From contig NC_135505.1 of assembly GCF_052857255.1 (NCBI RefSeq), positions 29,538,499 through 29,602,498 of the forward strand: a DNA stretch of 64,000 nucleotides. Direction: 5' to 3'. This DNA is from Amblyomma americanum. Lineage: Eukaryota > Arthropoda > Arachnida > Ixodida > Ixodidae. Below the pieces are notes generated by a model. That model did no database searches. It saw only the letters and a program-made list of their open reading frames with translations, and was not told where the DNA came from. Shown piece by piece: positions 10,756-22,800 of the stretch (position 1 is its first letter; the number at the start of each line of letters is the position of its first letter). The translations under genes were made by a program, and so were the position numbers.

Positions 10756-11085
10756 ATTGTAAATAGAAAATTATTTCTTTTCTTTTTTTTGGGGGGGGCA
10801 AAGGTCGCAGTATCTGTTTCGCGTATCACGGTGGGCACCTGAACCGCGCCGTAAGGGAAGGAATAAAGGAGGCAGTGAAAGAAGAAAGGAAGAAAGAGGT
10901 GCCATAGTGGAGGGATCAGGAATAATTTCGACCACCTGGTGAGCTTTAACGTGCACTGACATCGCACAGCCCACGGGCGCCTTTGTGGTTAGCCTCAGTC
11001 GAAACGCGGCTATCGCGGTGCGGTTCGAACTCGGGTATTCCGGATCAGTAGCCGAGCGGCCTAACCACTGAGCCACCGCGGCGGT
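10756..11085 (-). mobile_element. tRNA-derived SINE, Ruka-like, full length
   Basis: Minus-strand SINE. The 5' end (CCGCCGCGGTGGCTCAGTGG, near 11084) is a tRNA-like head with A and B boxes. Then come the core GATGTCAGTGCACGTTAAAG with GGTGGTCGAAAT, a pyrimidine-rich body, and an A-rich tail at about 10760-10790. GGCAATAA occurs at both edges and may be a target-site duplication. The family is abundant in ticks. Confidence 0.85.
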
Positions 11086-12393
11086 TGTGGCAATAAGGGA
11101 CCCTGAATTTTTGCACAAACTCGCCTTGATCGGGCATGGTAGTGCGTCGTTTTTCTTTAAACTTCCAATGTGTGCAGCCTGCAACGGAGAGGTTGCGAGG
11201 GTATCTGCCCGCTAACGTATCCTGCTACCCGCTGCGACCGGAAGAATCGGACCTGCTTTCAAGAGTCATCGCGCCGCACCGTCGCCAATTTCCCTGACAG
11301 TCCCATTTTTCAGCAGCAGTCCGAACCAGCCGTCTCGGGCTCCGTGACGTCATTACGGGTAGCAGCGGTCCTGCTGCCCCATCTGTTTTCCTTGCGCTGC
11401 CCTGAGGGCGCACTGCTTCTCGTTCTCCGGCAGCGCTGACTCCTCGGCCGACGATATCGTCGAAGGGTCTTCAAATTGAATGGCACATGAGTATACCTGC
11501 AGCCTGCGTGGGCTTCTCCGTGGTCCACGCGACTGTTTTTCGAGTGCCGCTGTTTGTGGTAGATGCGGCGCAGAACAAAGCCGCCCCTGTAGCAGTGCCT
11601 GCCCGCTACGTGATCGCAGTGTTCATTTCCGCTTTTCCGACGCTAGGACGCAGCTGCAGGGGAATACGTATGAAGCGACGTGGGAGAGAGGGCAGTCATC
11701 CAGCAGGCTCGATCAGTTCTTTTCACGCGAAGGTGATAATTCACTAGCAAAACTGGAAAACCGGAGGTATGTGTGACGTCTCAACCTTCGACGGTGTGCC
11801 AGTGGCGGATACTTTCTTTGCGCAGCTGCTCCGTGAATGCCCGGAACCGGCACCCTCCCCCGCACTTCCCCGCGCGCCGATGCAGTGCTCGTCACCCTTC
11901 TACCCGCTTGAGGCCGCCGATAGCGGCTGACGATAAGGTCTTGCGGCCGGTGCCACTGAGGCTGTGTTGCCTCGAGTGGTTTGGCATGTCCTACTCTGTT
12001 TAACTACGTTAAAGACCCACTTTTTCCACCTGAGCTATTTCCTATTCTTGTCAGTAGTTAGGTTCCAGCGTTCCGTCCGTACGTGTGCGCCACGCATATC
12101 CAATCACCAAACTCTGTCACTCAGTCCAGCGCCTTCTCTATTTTTGCAATGCCAACCGCATGGTCCACTTTCCAATGGGAGCCGTCGGCACGCCTCATTT
12201 CATTTAGTTGCCACGCTGCGGCGCTACACAGATAGTAGGACTCCTTGCGTCGTGCTTGCGTACGGCCGCGTCGTGCTGGTGTTCTGGTGATAGCCGTGCC
12301 CTACTCCTACACCACGTGTCTGCCAGATTCTTGCTTCCTGCACCTTCTTGTCTAGCTCGCCCTTAATTCGCTGCGCGGCGCTTTTTCCAGCGG
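11086..12393. other. GC-rich stretch, no gene confirmed
   Basis: Several open frames of 60-110 codons on both strands are present because the stretch is GC-rich. None has a domain, a clear splice-site set or a recognisable start context. It could hold exons of an unrecognised gene or an old repeat. Confidence 0.35.
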
Positions 12394-13190
12394 CAGTGGT
12401 GGTGGTGGTGGTGAAAACATTTATTACGGATGAATAGGAGGTATGTTTGGATCAGCCCGTAAGGGACCGATCCGTACAAGCACTAGGTGGAGGTCCCTAG
12501 TATGGGACCCCAGTGGCGGTTGCCGCCGCCCGGGCGCGCCCGACTAAGGCTTGTTGGGCCTGTAAGTCGTGGCAGCCGAGCAGGGTCGCCTCCCAGTCCT
12601 CCCGGGTTGGGTTGGGGATGGGGGGAATAGCGGGGTTGGAGGGGCAGGCCCAAACCATGTGATAGGTGTCAGAGGACACTGCACTACAGTGTGGGCAGCT
12701 GCCGCTAAAGGAGGGGTCAAAATGTTTTAGCGCTGCCGGGCACAGCAATGTATTGGTGAGAAGGCGGAGAAGGAGCCGCTCATCCGCCTTCTTCAGGCCT
12801 TTACATGGACTAGGGTAAAGGCGATGACAATTTTGATAATATGTTGTAATATCTTTGAATGTATAGACCGGATTAAAATCGGGTTCCTGATCGGATGGGG
12901 AGGAGAAAACAGCCCGGTGAGAGAGCGCGCGGGCGACTGCGTCTGCTGCCTCGTTTCCTGCCAACCCCTGATGAGCAGGGGCCCATATGAGGTAACGGTG
13001 TGCGGGGTCCGTATCCCGTATGCAATTTTGGTATATTCGAGCGGCAGTCGGCTGGAGCGACAGCTTTGCTTGCCGTTTGCAGAGGCGGGCTGATGCGTTC
13101 GCTCCGCCTATCACTTGAGGATGGCGGCTGACATACTTGAGGCGCTGTTTGGGCCGCCTATTAAAGCGGAAGCATCACTAGGCTATGCGG
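12394..13190 (-). mobile_element. LINE 3' end: RNase H end and zinc motif
   Basis: Minus-strand fragment with a 205-codon open frame at 12497-13114. It contains the RNase H C-terminal block YLIWAPAHQGLAGNEAADAV and the LINE C-terminal zinc motif CPHC...H-x4-C. RNase H places it with I/R1/LOA-like LINEs. The coding match extends upstream to about 13190, where the copy is truncated. The 3' end finishes in a (CAC)n repeat at 12394-12412 in place of a long poly-A. Confidence 0.8.
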
Positions 13191-14110
13191 CCAGACGACG
13201 TGCCCCCATAAAGTAGAGGAAAAGTGTGGAAACAAAATATGTCGCACGATATGACGTCATCAGCTAGATTATTGTAGTCATGATTGAATGTTTAGGACAG
13301 TCAGTTTATAAACAGAGTGTCAGATCATTGTCATGGTCATGTGAGTCATTGTAATTGAGTTGTGAGTCAGAAGTCTTGAGTCATCATCGCAATAATAACC
13401 AATGTGTTCATGACGAGAGTCGTATTCTGAGGAAGGAATTAAGTCCTGGTCATCCAAGTCACGAGTCAAGATCATAACAAAAAATGCCGAATCATGGGTC
13501 ACAAAATTTTAAGGCGGGGTTGAGGTATCACCGAGATTTCGATATCTGAGTGCTACTTCGCTTTATAATCTTCTCAAAAACGTTGCCTTTCCTCAGAACG
13601 CATGCTTTTGCATTTCTCCACGTAAGAATACTTAAGTGCCCACAGAATTTTTTCTGTTACTTGCGAATCAAATAGAGTGTTGCAAGTTGCTATGTTCTTT
13701 GGTTTCGTGGGACCATGGTCAATGAAAATTGTTTTGCGCGGGTAAATGATGTGTTCAGTGACGCTGACGAGGTGTCCTCGCAGCAGCAGTAAAATGGCGC
13801 CGGTTAAAGTTTCTCAGTACGGCTGCTGCTTTCGTTTTTGTATGAATTGTGGGAGATTTCTAGCTCGTTTATGTGGACCTGGGGAACTTCGCTCTGCAGA
13901 CTGTAGAAATGAAGGGGACGTTTACGCGCATTCATTTACATATATCTGCAATTATTTACAATATACTGATACAATACCTTGCTGATAAAATATCTTGCAT
14001 TTGCATGTATCTGGGGCTAAATACATTTCCACTGCTTGCATTTATAGTCATTTACAACATAGAATTTGTGTCTATTTGGAACACCAACCTAAAAAATACT
14101 AACTAGCTCC
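13191..14110. other. No gene recognised
   Basis: AT-rich sequence with a stretch of repeated TCATGA/GAGTCA-like words at 13320-13500. No domain-bearing frame is seen. Confidence 0.45.
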
Positions 14111-15625
14111 TGTTGTCGCATTGTTTCGTCTATTTGCTTTTATTTACACAAAATTTAAGTCATACATTTATTACAGTTATTGGCAACCTCAGTTCTGAGA
14201 GTACTAAAGTCATCTCTGGTGTCCTTCAGGGATCGGTTTTGGGATCACTACTTTTTCTGACATTATTCAGCGATCTTCCTAATGCCATATCATCTTGTAT
14301 CCGCCTCTTTGCAGACGATTGTATCCTTTACCGCCGCATATCTACTAACGATGATCAGGCTCTGCTTCAAAGTGACTTAAATCTCATGGAAACTTGTTGT
14401 TCAACATCGTTAATTCAACTGAACATTTCTAAATGCAAGTCCATGCATGTGTTATGCACAATAATGCACAATAACCTCAGCTATCCGTACTGAATAAATT
14501 CTGTAGGCTACTACTTTCCAAAGCATAATCATACAGGTATGTTGGAATCATCGCGAACAACAAACTAACCTGGTCTGAGCACATTGCAAAACTATATTCA
14601 GATGCTTCCAAGTTGCCGAGCCGCCGCGGTGGCTAAGTGGTTATGGCGCTCGGCTGCGGACCCGAAAGACTCCGGTTGGATCCCGGCCGCGGTGGGCGAA
14701 TTTCAATGGAGGCGAAAGTCTAGAGGCTCGTGTGCTGTGCGATGTCAGTGCACGTTAAAGAACCCCAGGTGGTCGAAATTTCCGGAGCTCTTCACTACGG
14801 CGTCCCTCATAGCCGGAGTCGGTTTGGGACGTTAAACCCCCATAAACCAAACCAAGCTTCCAAGTTGCTTGGGTTTACCAGATGATCCCTCGCTTTTTCA
14901 CCCAATTCTGTCCGTCAGCTCACCTATGTAACATTCATCCGTTCCAAACTCGAATATGCCTCGGCGAACTGGACTCCCTATCAGACCTACCTAATCAATC
15001 AACTCGAAGCCATCGAAAATTGCGCGGCACGTTTTTTCACATCGCAGTGTTAGAGACGACATAGGTTAACTATTATCAATGCATTCCTTGATCTTCAGCC
15101 CATGGCACTTCGGCGTGAAATTTCAGAACTTTGTTTATTTTACAAATTGTATTACACCTTTCCATAGCTAAGAAACTCCGTCCCCACCCGCCGCTTCGCA
15201 CTTTGCGCCGACTTTTCAAATCTTTATGTTTACAACGCATACACCGCTCCACAAACTCGCTCAATAAATCTTTCCTGCCCGGCGCCATTGCATTGTGGAC
15301 TTATTATGACTGAAAGAGGAGCAAATTAATTCCGGCAGCTATTATCACGCATTTCATGTATTGAACTGTTTTTCCACGTTTCAGAGAGTGTATATGTCTT
15401 TTTCCCAGGTTGCTCTTGAGCCGCTGTGTCTTCTATGTGGATGTTTTAAGATATTGTTTGTCATTGTAGAATAGTTGTAACATGAACCTGGCACCTTTCA
15501 TTTCTGCTTGCTATTATTGACAAATGTATTATGTCTCGGCTGCCCCCCCCCCCCCCTTATGTAGTTCCGTAAGACAAGGGCCTTTAAAGGTAAATAAATG
15601 ATGATGATGATGATGTTGATGAAAT
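14111..15625 (+). mobile_element. Jockey/CR1-type LINE fragment, split by a SINE
   Basis: Reverse transcriptase fragment with VISGVLQGSVLGSLLFL and the catalytic FADDCILYRR at about 14208-14340. The post-catalytic region runs to 14616 and, after a SINE at 14617-14855, resumes with the conserved RSKLEYASANWTPYQ block near 14945. The copy ends at about 15590-15625 in TAAATAA followed by (ATG)n, a microsatellite tail. The 5' part is missing and stops interrupt the frame. Confidence 0.8.
14617..14855 (+). mobile_element. tRNA-derived SINE, short type, with target duplication
   Basis: Head GCCGCCGCGGTGGCTAAGTGG, core GATGTCAGTGCACGTTAAAG, and a tail ending GGGACGTTAAACCCCCATAA. A 13-bp duplication, GCTTCCAAGTTGC, flanks it at 14604-14616 and 14856-14868. 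It lies inside the LINE at 14111-15625, which reads on after it. Confidence 0.92.
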
Positions 15626-16679
15626 GTGCATTGTAGCGGAACCATCTTTGTACGCTGGTGGAAAACAAAAGCTTCTCGTGCGCGAGAGAAATAGAGCAAC
15701 AATGAACCAAACGAAACACACGCCAGCTCGTACGACCTCATGTGTTTGATAGCCGTCGCTTGGGGCGCCGAGCGACAACGCCGACAGAAGAGACGCGGCG
15801 CCTAAGAAGCGCTGCCTTGCAGTTAGGCATTTTTCGGCGACACGCGCTGAAGCGTACTTCACTCCGATTTTACGGTTTGATCTGCCTACTTTCCTTCAAG
15901 CGCCTTTTTTAGCTTTGCGTCGTTTTACTAGCGCCTGTTTGTAGTCAGGACCAGGCAGAAAGCCCGAAACGCTTCGGCATCAGTTGCTGCGCCGTGCATT
16001 TGCGATTGGGGATCACTTCTCGCTTCTTAAAACAATCCTAGCTGCAGGCTGCCGCGAACAGAGAGAAATCTTTATCTAGTTGTAACTATGACAGCCTTTC
16101 CTGAAAATAGTAGAGGTGTGATTTGAAAGCTCTATTTGGTAGTTTCGAAAAATGCCTTCTCGGGCAGATTTCACATTGCTTCTTATTTCATTCTTCCATT
16201 TTCTTTATTGAACATGAGTGAATCGGAAATCAAAATAGAAAAACTCTTTACTAACTGCCTTTGCCCTCTGACTTCATATTTCTGCCAAGCAGTTTCACTG
16301 CCGCTCCCGGAATGTTTCAATGTTCGGGCTAAAAGAAAAACGTCATTCGAACGAGCCGCCACAGTCTTTCGTTGCAATGCCAACGCCGCTGCACCGCACT
16401 CACTGTAGCTACTTTAAAAACCAGCGCCTGCAGCGCTCCCTGATGATCAGCACCTGCAGCGCTCCGCGTTATCAGCGCCACGGGGAGCAGCCCCAGGGGC
16501 TCGCTTTACTCGTTTCATGACCCGTCCATACCAGGCAGGCAGCCTGACCATCATGAGAGATGCAGAGCGCCGCCTCACGAAGAAAGAGCGTTTCAAACAT
16601 TGTCTTCGTCCGCTTTCTGTTGTGATTAACCAACTCGACCAACAGTCGGTTCTTCACATGTAGCACTACCCCACAGACG
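15626..16679. other. No gene recognised
   Basis: Unassigned sequence with open frames of up to 92 codons and no recognisable domain. A short direct repeat of CACCTGCAGCGCTCC-like words occurs near 16420-16465. Confidence 0.4.
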
Positions 16680-17400
16680 TATAGTAGGCGCGAAGGCTAG
16701 CCGACGGAGGAGAGTAGGAAAGGAGGTTAGAAGAGGGCCTTGGACAGTCGGATCGGCCGCACTCGGCACACAATGTAAAAATAGAAGAGGTGCTGGTCAG
16801 GCTGAACTTGGCTGGGGAGACCCCCACGTACGTGGCGTATGGACTAACAGACCCGGACAGCGTTGCGACCCTGCACTCAGTGCTCGCTGCTTCTTGCGAG
16901 GACTTCGCCAATACTGGCTCGTGGGATACGCTTAAGGCTCACTGGCACGCGATTTTGGTCGCAACAGGTCAAGATCGCAGATGCCGTGTAGTGAGGGTCT
17001 TGAAAGACACCCTCGTGCGCGTACGTCTAGTGTTGATGGGAGCACCTTTAACCCCTTGCCTATGTATGCGCGATTTCCTGAGTCTCCGCACAGCTCGTTG
17101 TCACGTGTTATGGCGTCAGTCATCCCAGCAGCTTGCTGCGCCTCGGCTCGGGCAGCCGGTATCCGATTCGGCTGTTATGCGTCACGTGCACGCAAGACGT
17201 GCCGTAGTTTCCTTCGTCGTCCCATGGGTGAGAATGTCGCCACACACTCAAACTGGTCTAACCATTCCTCTGCGGCTTCATGGGGTAGACCACTGGATAC
17301 AGGTGCATCACGGGGTAGTTGAAGAACCAGCGGTGATGATGCAGCGTCGCCCTCAATCTTCGGTAGCAATGCAGGTCCACAGTGCAGCACCTCCACAAGA
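16680..17400 (-). pseudogene. gag remnant of a minus-strand Gypsy element
   Basis: Just after a minus-strand LTR the sequence holds a primer-site-like GAGGTGCTGC. It then encodes a gag N-terminal block at 17175-17400 (AAEEWLDQFECVATF, then KLRHVL), comparable with DDVEDWLEVHDHA in the gag at 2268. A stop follows at 17175. The rest, down to about 16680, is in several frames and only weakly gag-like. No pol is seen, so the copy is truncated. Confidence 0.6.
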
Positions 17401-17735
17401 TGCCACGTAGCGGTATGGGTAGTCAAATCAGGGAGGAAAGCAGCCAACAGTTCTTCTAAAAGGAAACTTTATTGATATGATCGGCGCCCAGAATGGACTG
17501 AATGACTCGGCGGCGGCGAAGGCAACAAGCGTGCTCGGCGGTCGTCGAACAGAATGCCCACCGCACTCAGCCGTGGTCAATTTAAAGCTGATAACGAACG
17601 TTCGAAATAAAACGCATATTGTTACGATATTTGGAACAACGCAGCATTGGCTCCGCATGGATGCGATCAGTCGAGGTAAATTGGTCTCGTCTTGCAAACC
17701 AAGGGTAAAGCGGCGTGCATGCCGCTTTTAATAAT
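17401..17735 (-). repeat. Minus-strand Gypsy LTR
   Basis: Collinear with the LTR at 1940-2236: it shares GATCGCATCCA...GCGGAGCC, CAGCTTTAAA, CGACGACCGC and GCTTGTTGC, and it ends in CA at 17401 next to a GAGGTGCTGC primer-site-like run. A polyadenylation-like AATAAA lies at about 17470. Its upstream edge abuts a LINE. Confidence 0.7.
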
Positions 17736-18125
17736 AAACAAACACGGCAATGATTCGCTGCATAATGAACCTGATGGCTTTCCATTAGATGCCCTCGATT
17801 TGATGAATTTCGCATTGTGTACGAAGGTTCCAGAAGGGAGACGCGTATTCAATTACTGGATGAATTAAAGATTTGTTCATTAATGGCTTAGTTTCTTTTG
17901 TTGCATGAGTTAACGTTCTCCTTAAATACCTAAGCGTTTTTAGTGCTTTAGTACAAATGAAATTGTTATGTTTTGGCCAGGAGATGTTAGTGGTAAATAT
18001 AATGCCGAAATAATTGTATTCAAAGATCTTGTACGAAGGTGAATCGTCAAAGGTATATCGAAAAAGGGAAAAGGACGTGCTGCTAGTGAAAGACACCAGT
18101 ACAGTTTTAGTAAAATTTATTTTTG
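17736..18125 (-). mobile_element. LINE reverse transcriptase C-terminal fragment
   Basis: The frame at 17785-18096 reads WPKHNNFICTKALKTLRYLR and IHPVIEYASPFWN, the post-catalytic part of Jockey/CR1-type LINEs. The related text continues past a stop to WKAIRFI near 17770 and is cut off by the Gypsy LTR at about 17735. This suggests the Gypsy element inserted into it. Confidence 0.75.
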
Positions 18126-18197
18126 TTTGCCACGTATTACACCCGGTGCAAAATTAGTAAATGAGGAATTGTTTCAAATCATCCACTGGTATTGTTA

Positions 18198-18510
18198 ATT
18201 AGTGGGGAATAGACAGGGATGTCCTCTCTCCTGCATGCTTTGTATTTTCTGTCTAGAGCCACTTCGCGAGCGAATCGCGCTCAGCACGCCAATACGCGGC
18301 TTTCCAACGTCAAAATCAGTTTACACTGACGCTGATGACGTGTCCGTGTTACGGTCGGAGGAGGAGTGCTACGCAGCGTTTTAACGCTTTTCCGCAAGGA
18401 GGGCATGCTGTCCTGGTACTTCTTGAACAGGGACAAAAGCAAGGTGTTGTGGTTTGCCTCCTTCACGTCCGATTTCTCAGGTGAAGTGGAGTGGGTACAG
18501 GGACTTTAAG
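18198..18510 (+). mobile_element. LINE reverse transcriptase fragment
   Basis: Reads NRQGCPLSCMLCIFCLEPL and then TDADDVSVL in place of a canonical YADD. A stop follows at 18384, and related sequence runs in another frame to about 18510. GCPLS...LEPL is common in L1/Tx1-like and R2-like LINEs; the clade is uncertain. It lies close to, and on the opposite strand from, a different LINE. Confidence 0.65.
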
Positions 18511-19760
18511 GCTCCCTGAAAAGCGTGTTTGAGGTTGTCTCTAAAATGCTCGCATTATGGAGAGCACAGGCCAAGGAGCATTCATGCCGCGTACAAGGCC
18601 TCAAAAGCGAGCCGATAACTTACAATACAATTTCAAAAACTCCCGCTTCCGCGCCTAGCAGCAAACAGCGGCGCCGAAATTTCGCCCGAATCCGCACTCG
18701 TTACATCAGCAGCGCACTGCTAGCAATTGTACGCGCGCATCGGCAGCCGGCGGAGGGGGCATCTGCGAGGGGCCGTAGGAGGAGCGCCAATATTTCAACG
18801 AGCAAAAAGAGACACGGGGAGAAAGAAATGCGCTAGGACGCTGAAATTGAAATTTTGACTACAGATAACTCAGCTTGCACAAAACGCATATAAGAAATTC
18901 ATGCTGAATGATATTTGTGAAGCGGCGTCCATTAGCATCCTAGGCACATCGCATCTTTGTTGAGATGCCCTTTCACATCCCCTTTAAGCCCTGGCAATGA
19001 TGCTCCTTGCTAGCGCAGAAGTCCGCGAAACATTGTCGGGCCTCGTCAAAACGCTACTCGGTGGCGGCTTTCCTGATTTTCGCTGGCTGGGCGAAACAAT
19101 TTGATTAAATCTTCAAAGCCTGCGTGTTTTTTTTTTGTCGCCCACCACGCGTGTCCGGCCCGCACGTTTGCACATAGCTTTACCACAGCAAGTGGCTCTT
19201 TCTTTATCAGGCAGAGCCGAACTTGTGTAGCGCTGCTTACCTTCCGACAAGCATTGGCGGGTTCAGTGTGCCATCCTCCGCTCCGAGCAGCTTCTTTTTC
19301 TCCAAAAATGTCGTCGGGCCCGCCACAGAGGAGCCAATGGCTTTTTCGTTTACATGTGTCGCATCTTCAGACCACTGACCGCCAGTCTGCCTGATCTGGA
19401 TCACGAACCCGCGTCCCGGGAGTCATTCCGGGAGTGTGAAGAGCTAACCATTGTCCAGCTGTTCTCTGAAAAACTTGAGAAAACCAGACGGGCACTCTGG
19501 CTGACATTACCTGCGCTTCTAGCAGATGTGATGGACTTCGGCTGGCTGCTCGGCTGACTGGTCCTGCCCACAGGAGACCACATTGCAGAATGGGGCATGG
19601 CACTCTAGGTCCCGTGATTACAATGTGGTCTTGTTGAATCACTCTAACGTGTGATGCTCAAGTATGTGGTGTCGCTTATCTTTTTAGCTTCTCGTGTCAC
19701 GCATGTCTGCAACTCGCCAAGCCGCCTGCACGCGCGCAGTTGTTGGTGTAGGGTGCCTGT
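18511..19760. other. No gene recognised
   Basis: Mixed sequence between two LINEs. No frame shows a domain and I see no SINE core or LTR. Confidence 0.4.
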
Positions 19761-19844
19761 GAATATATTTTTTTTATTCGAGAAGTGTGCCATGAGGCAT
19801 AAGTTGAAAAGGAAAGGGGGGGAAGGAATGCACGAGATTGAAAG

Positions 19845-22800
19845 TTAAAAGAAGGAGTGAAGAACCGTTGCGCTGAGGTAGTCGCAGAGGTTGTTAATGT
19901 AATGGTTGTCCATTGTCCACTTCACGAAGTCACTTTCGCGGTTCCACCGCAGGCCCACCTCCCTGAGGAGCCGTTTTCTGATAGCAGCCGTCGCTGGGCA
20001 CGTCCACAACAAGTGCCGCACATCACATATGTCCGGTGCAGCGCCACAGTGAGGGCACCTGTCAGGTAGTGGCAGATCTTTGGCACGCCACCGATGACGG
20101 ACAGATGGTGTCAGAGCCGCCCCTGCCCGAATCCGGCGCACGGATACCTCCTCCTGCCGAGTAAGACTACGGGGGAGAGGGTGCGAACACGGAGGAATTA
20201 GAGCGCTTGTTCGCTGGCGCAGAACTTCGGAATCGGAAACGTGGGACAGGAACGGATCTGGGGGAAGAGGGGAAGGTGGCGGATCGTCTAATGTATGAAG
20301 ATGAGTCATAGCATCCGCTTGAATGTTATGTGGATCCTGGGCATGGCCGCGAATCCAGTGTATGCGCACAGGACATGGATACTTTGCGCAGAGCACATGA
20401 ATAGATTGTGAAATCTGGAACGTTCGTCGAACAGCCTTCAGCTGTTTAAGGGCGGCGCGGGAGTCGGTGTAAATGTGAACTGTATTGAATGTTGGAACGA
20501 GCGGAAGGGAAGCAATGGCATTGTAAATGGCTTGAAGTTCCAATGCCAGGGGAGTGCACGTATCCGCAGTATACGTCGCGCGAGAGTTGAGATGCGGATG
20601 AGATGGACTATACACAGCAGTTACTCCCCTATCTGCAGAATGAGATGCATCCGTGTATAATATGCACCCTTCAGGCAGATACGCTGCTGATACCGACGGA
20701 GAAACAGTGGGGCGATTGTCAGTGAGCTGGCAATAGGACCACGGTTGAAGTGTCTTTAAACGATGAAGTTTGAGAGACTGTTTTCGAGCTCTATTTGCCA
20801 CCCGTTGGCCGATGATTTCACTGAGTGTATTAAGTTGGGCGAACTCCTGTAGCACAGGTATGGGTGTGAAACGAGGCAGATATGTTATGACGCGCATAGC
20901 CTCACGATTGATAGCTTCAAGGGAGTCCCACTGTCTGCGGGTGAGACGTTGAAATTGAGCCTGATATACTATCCGTGGCTGAAGGATAGAGCGCACAAGC
21001 TGGCGGGCCGTATGAGCACGTGCGCCACCAGAGCGCATAGCTATGCGACGAATCAGACCTAGAGTAGCGTGAGCCGATTTACGGGTGGCTGTCAGCCACG
21101 GGGTGCCAGTCCCGGATGTATGGAGGAGAAGACCAAGAATACGAACAGTTTCTACCTGAGGAATCAGAGAATTATGTACCGAAAAATTTAAAGGGGGAGC
21201 TTTCCGTAAGGCGGCTTTATTTCCAATTCGAATGAAACATGATTTAGTAGGAGAGAGTGTTAGACCCAGAGGTGGGAGGCGAGATGTCAATACATCCAGC
21301 GCGTGTTGAAGGACCGACTGATGAATAGACGCATCTGGATGACAGCACCACAAGGTGATATCATCGGCATATGCAAGCACGCGGATAGAAGGGATGGTCT
21401 CTAGGGCTCGAACAAGAGGAATTAAAGCCACATTAAATAATGTGGGGGCGAGAAAGGAGCCCTGCGGCACTCCTCTATTGGAAGTGAAGTTACCAAAGGG
21501 CTTTCTGTGGACACGCACGCTGAAGGTTCGATTTGCTAAAAAGGCGTGAATGGAGAGGAGGAACCGGTGAGGGAGACCAAGAGTTTGAAGGGAGGCAAGA
21601 ATGGCAGAGTGAAGGATGTTATCATATGCCTTTGTTATGTCTGTAGCGATTACGGTTCGTACAAGGTGACTCTGTGGAGAGTGGTCAAGCACGTCAGCAG
21701 CCAAAGTAGCAAGGCCGTCCTCCGTTCCAATTTGTGGGCGGAAAGCAATTTGGGAATCTGGGTAACCATCATGGGATTCCAGCCACCATGATAAGCGTGC
21801 GGCTAGAATGTTTTCATAAAGCTTGCAGATGGTAGGGGTAAGGGAAATTGGACGAAGGGCCGAGAGAGATACTGGAGGCTGACCTGACTTGGGTATTGGA
21901 ACCACAATAGAATGCTTCCAGTCTCCCGGCATGACGCCAGAAAGCCACACTTCGTTAAAGGTATCAAGTAGGGTTTCCAAAGCCCTCCCTTCCCAGTTAC
22001 GGAATAAGGAGTTAGGTATGCCGTCGTGCCCGGGAGTAGTAGTAGTTTTTAAACGTTCAATGGAGGCCAGCAGCTCTGCCATGGTGAGATTAGAAGTAAT
22101 TCCATCGGGGGGCTCTGTTACCGATAAGTCAGGTGGAGACGTAGCGGTGCAGTCATGGTTTGGAAAAAATTTACGGGCCGCTTGTTGTGCAAATGTGTCC
22201 TCATCCACATTTAGCGCGCGGCGAATGCTCTCTGTGTAATCTGCAACCTGAGAAGGGCGCTCCATGGCGTGAAACCCTCTCCAAAGATGTCGATTGCTCT
22301 GCGTAGAGGACAGGCGGGCACACCATGCAGCCCTGCGTTGCCTGCCTAGCCGCTTTGCATAGCGCCGCGCCCGTGCGGTAGCGCGGTGAAGAGTAGGAAG
22401 AGCCGAAGGGTCATCGGGGTGACGAGTAGCGCAAAGATCCGCCTGGCGACGAAGAGCCCACAGATTCAAGAGATGTATGTCCGGGTTCGGGTCGTCTTCA
22501 TTTACAGTAGTGGTAATAGTGTGAGTGGCGAGAACAGCAGATAGAGTAGACAATGCTGAAGAGGGGTTGAATGTAGATACATGATTGTCTGCGCGTACAG
22601 AGTCCCATGATGTTATTCGTGCAGTGCGGCGTATTTTCCGTAGACGCGTAGGCGTGAGGGAGATAAAAATAGGGCTGTGATCGCTACCCCAAGTATCAGA
22701 ATCAACAGCCCAACGAGGGTTACCGGGGCCTAACCACCAAGTCAAATCAGGTGAATACGGGCCACCTCGTGGGCGGGTAGAAGTATTCGGGTGGTTTAAA

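Noticed and set aside
10413..10967. A 184-codon minus-strand protein with cysteines
   Set aside because: Its first half is SINE sequence and the second half matches nothing known; splice signals are not convincing.
12270..12300. A second copy of the spliced orphan locus, based on a shared CGTCGTGCTGGTGTTC
   Set aside because: A single 16-base match is expected by chance in a window of this size and the flanks do not align.
16790..17410. A 206-codon plus-strand protein
   Set aside because: It is antisense to a Gypsy gag remnant and LTR leader, and has no domain of its own.
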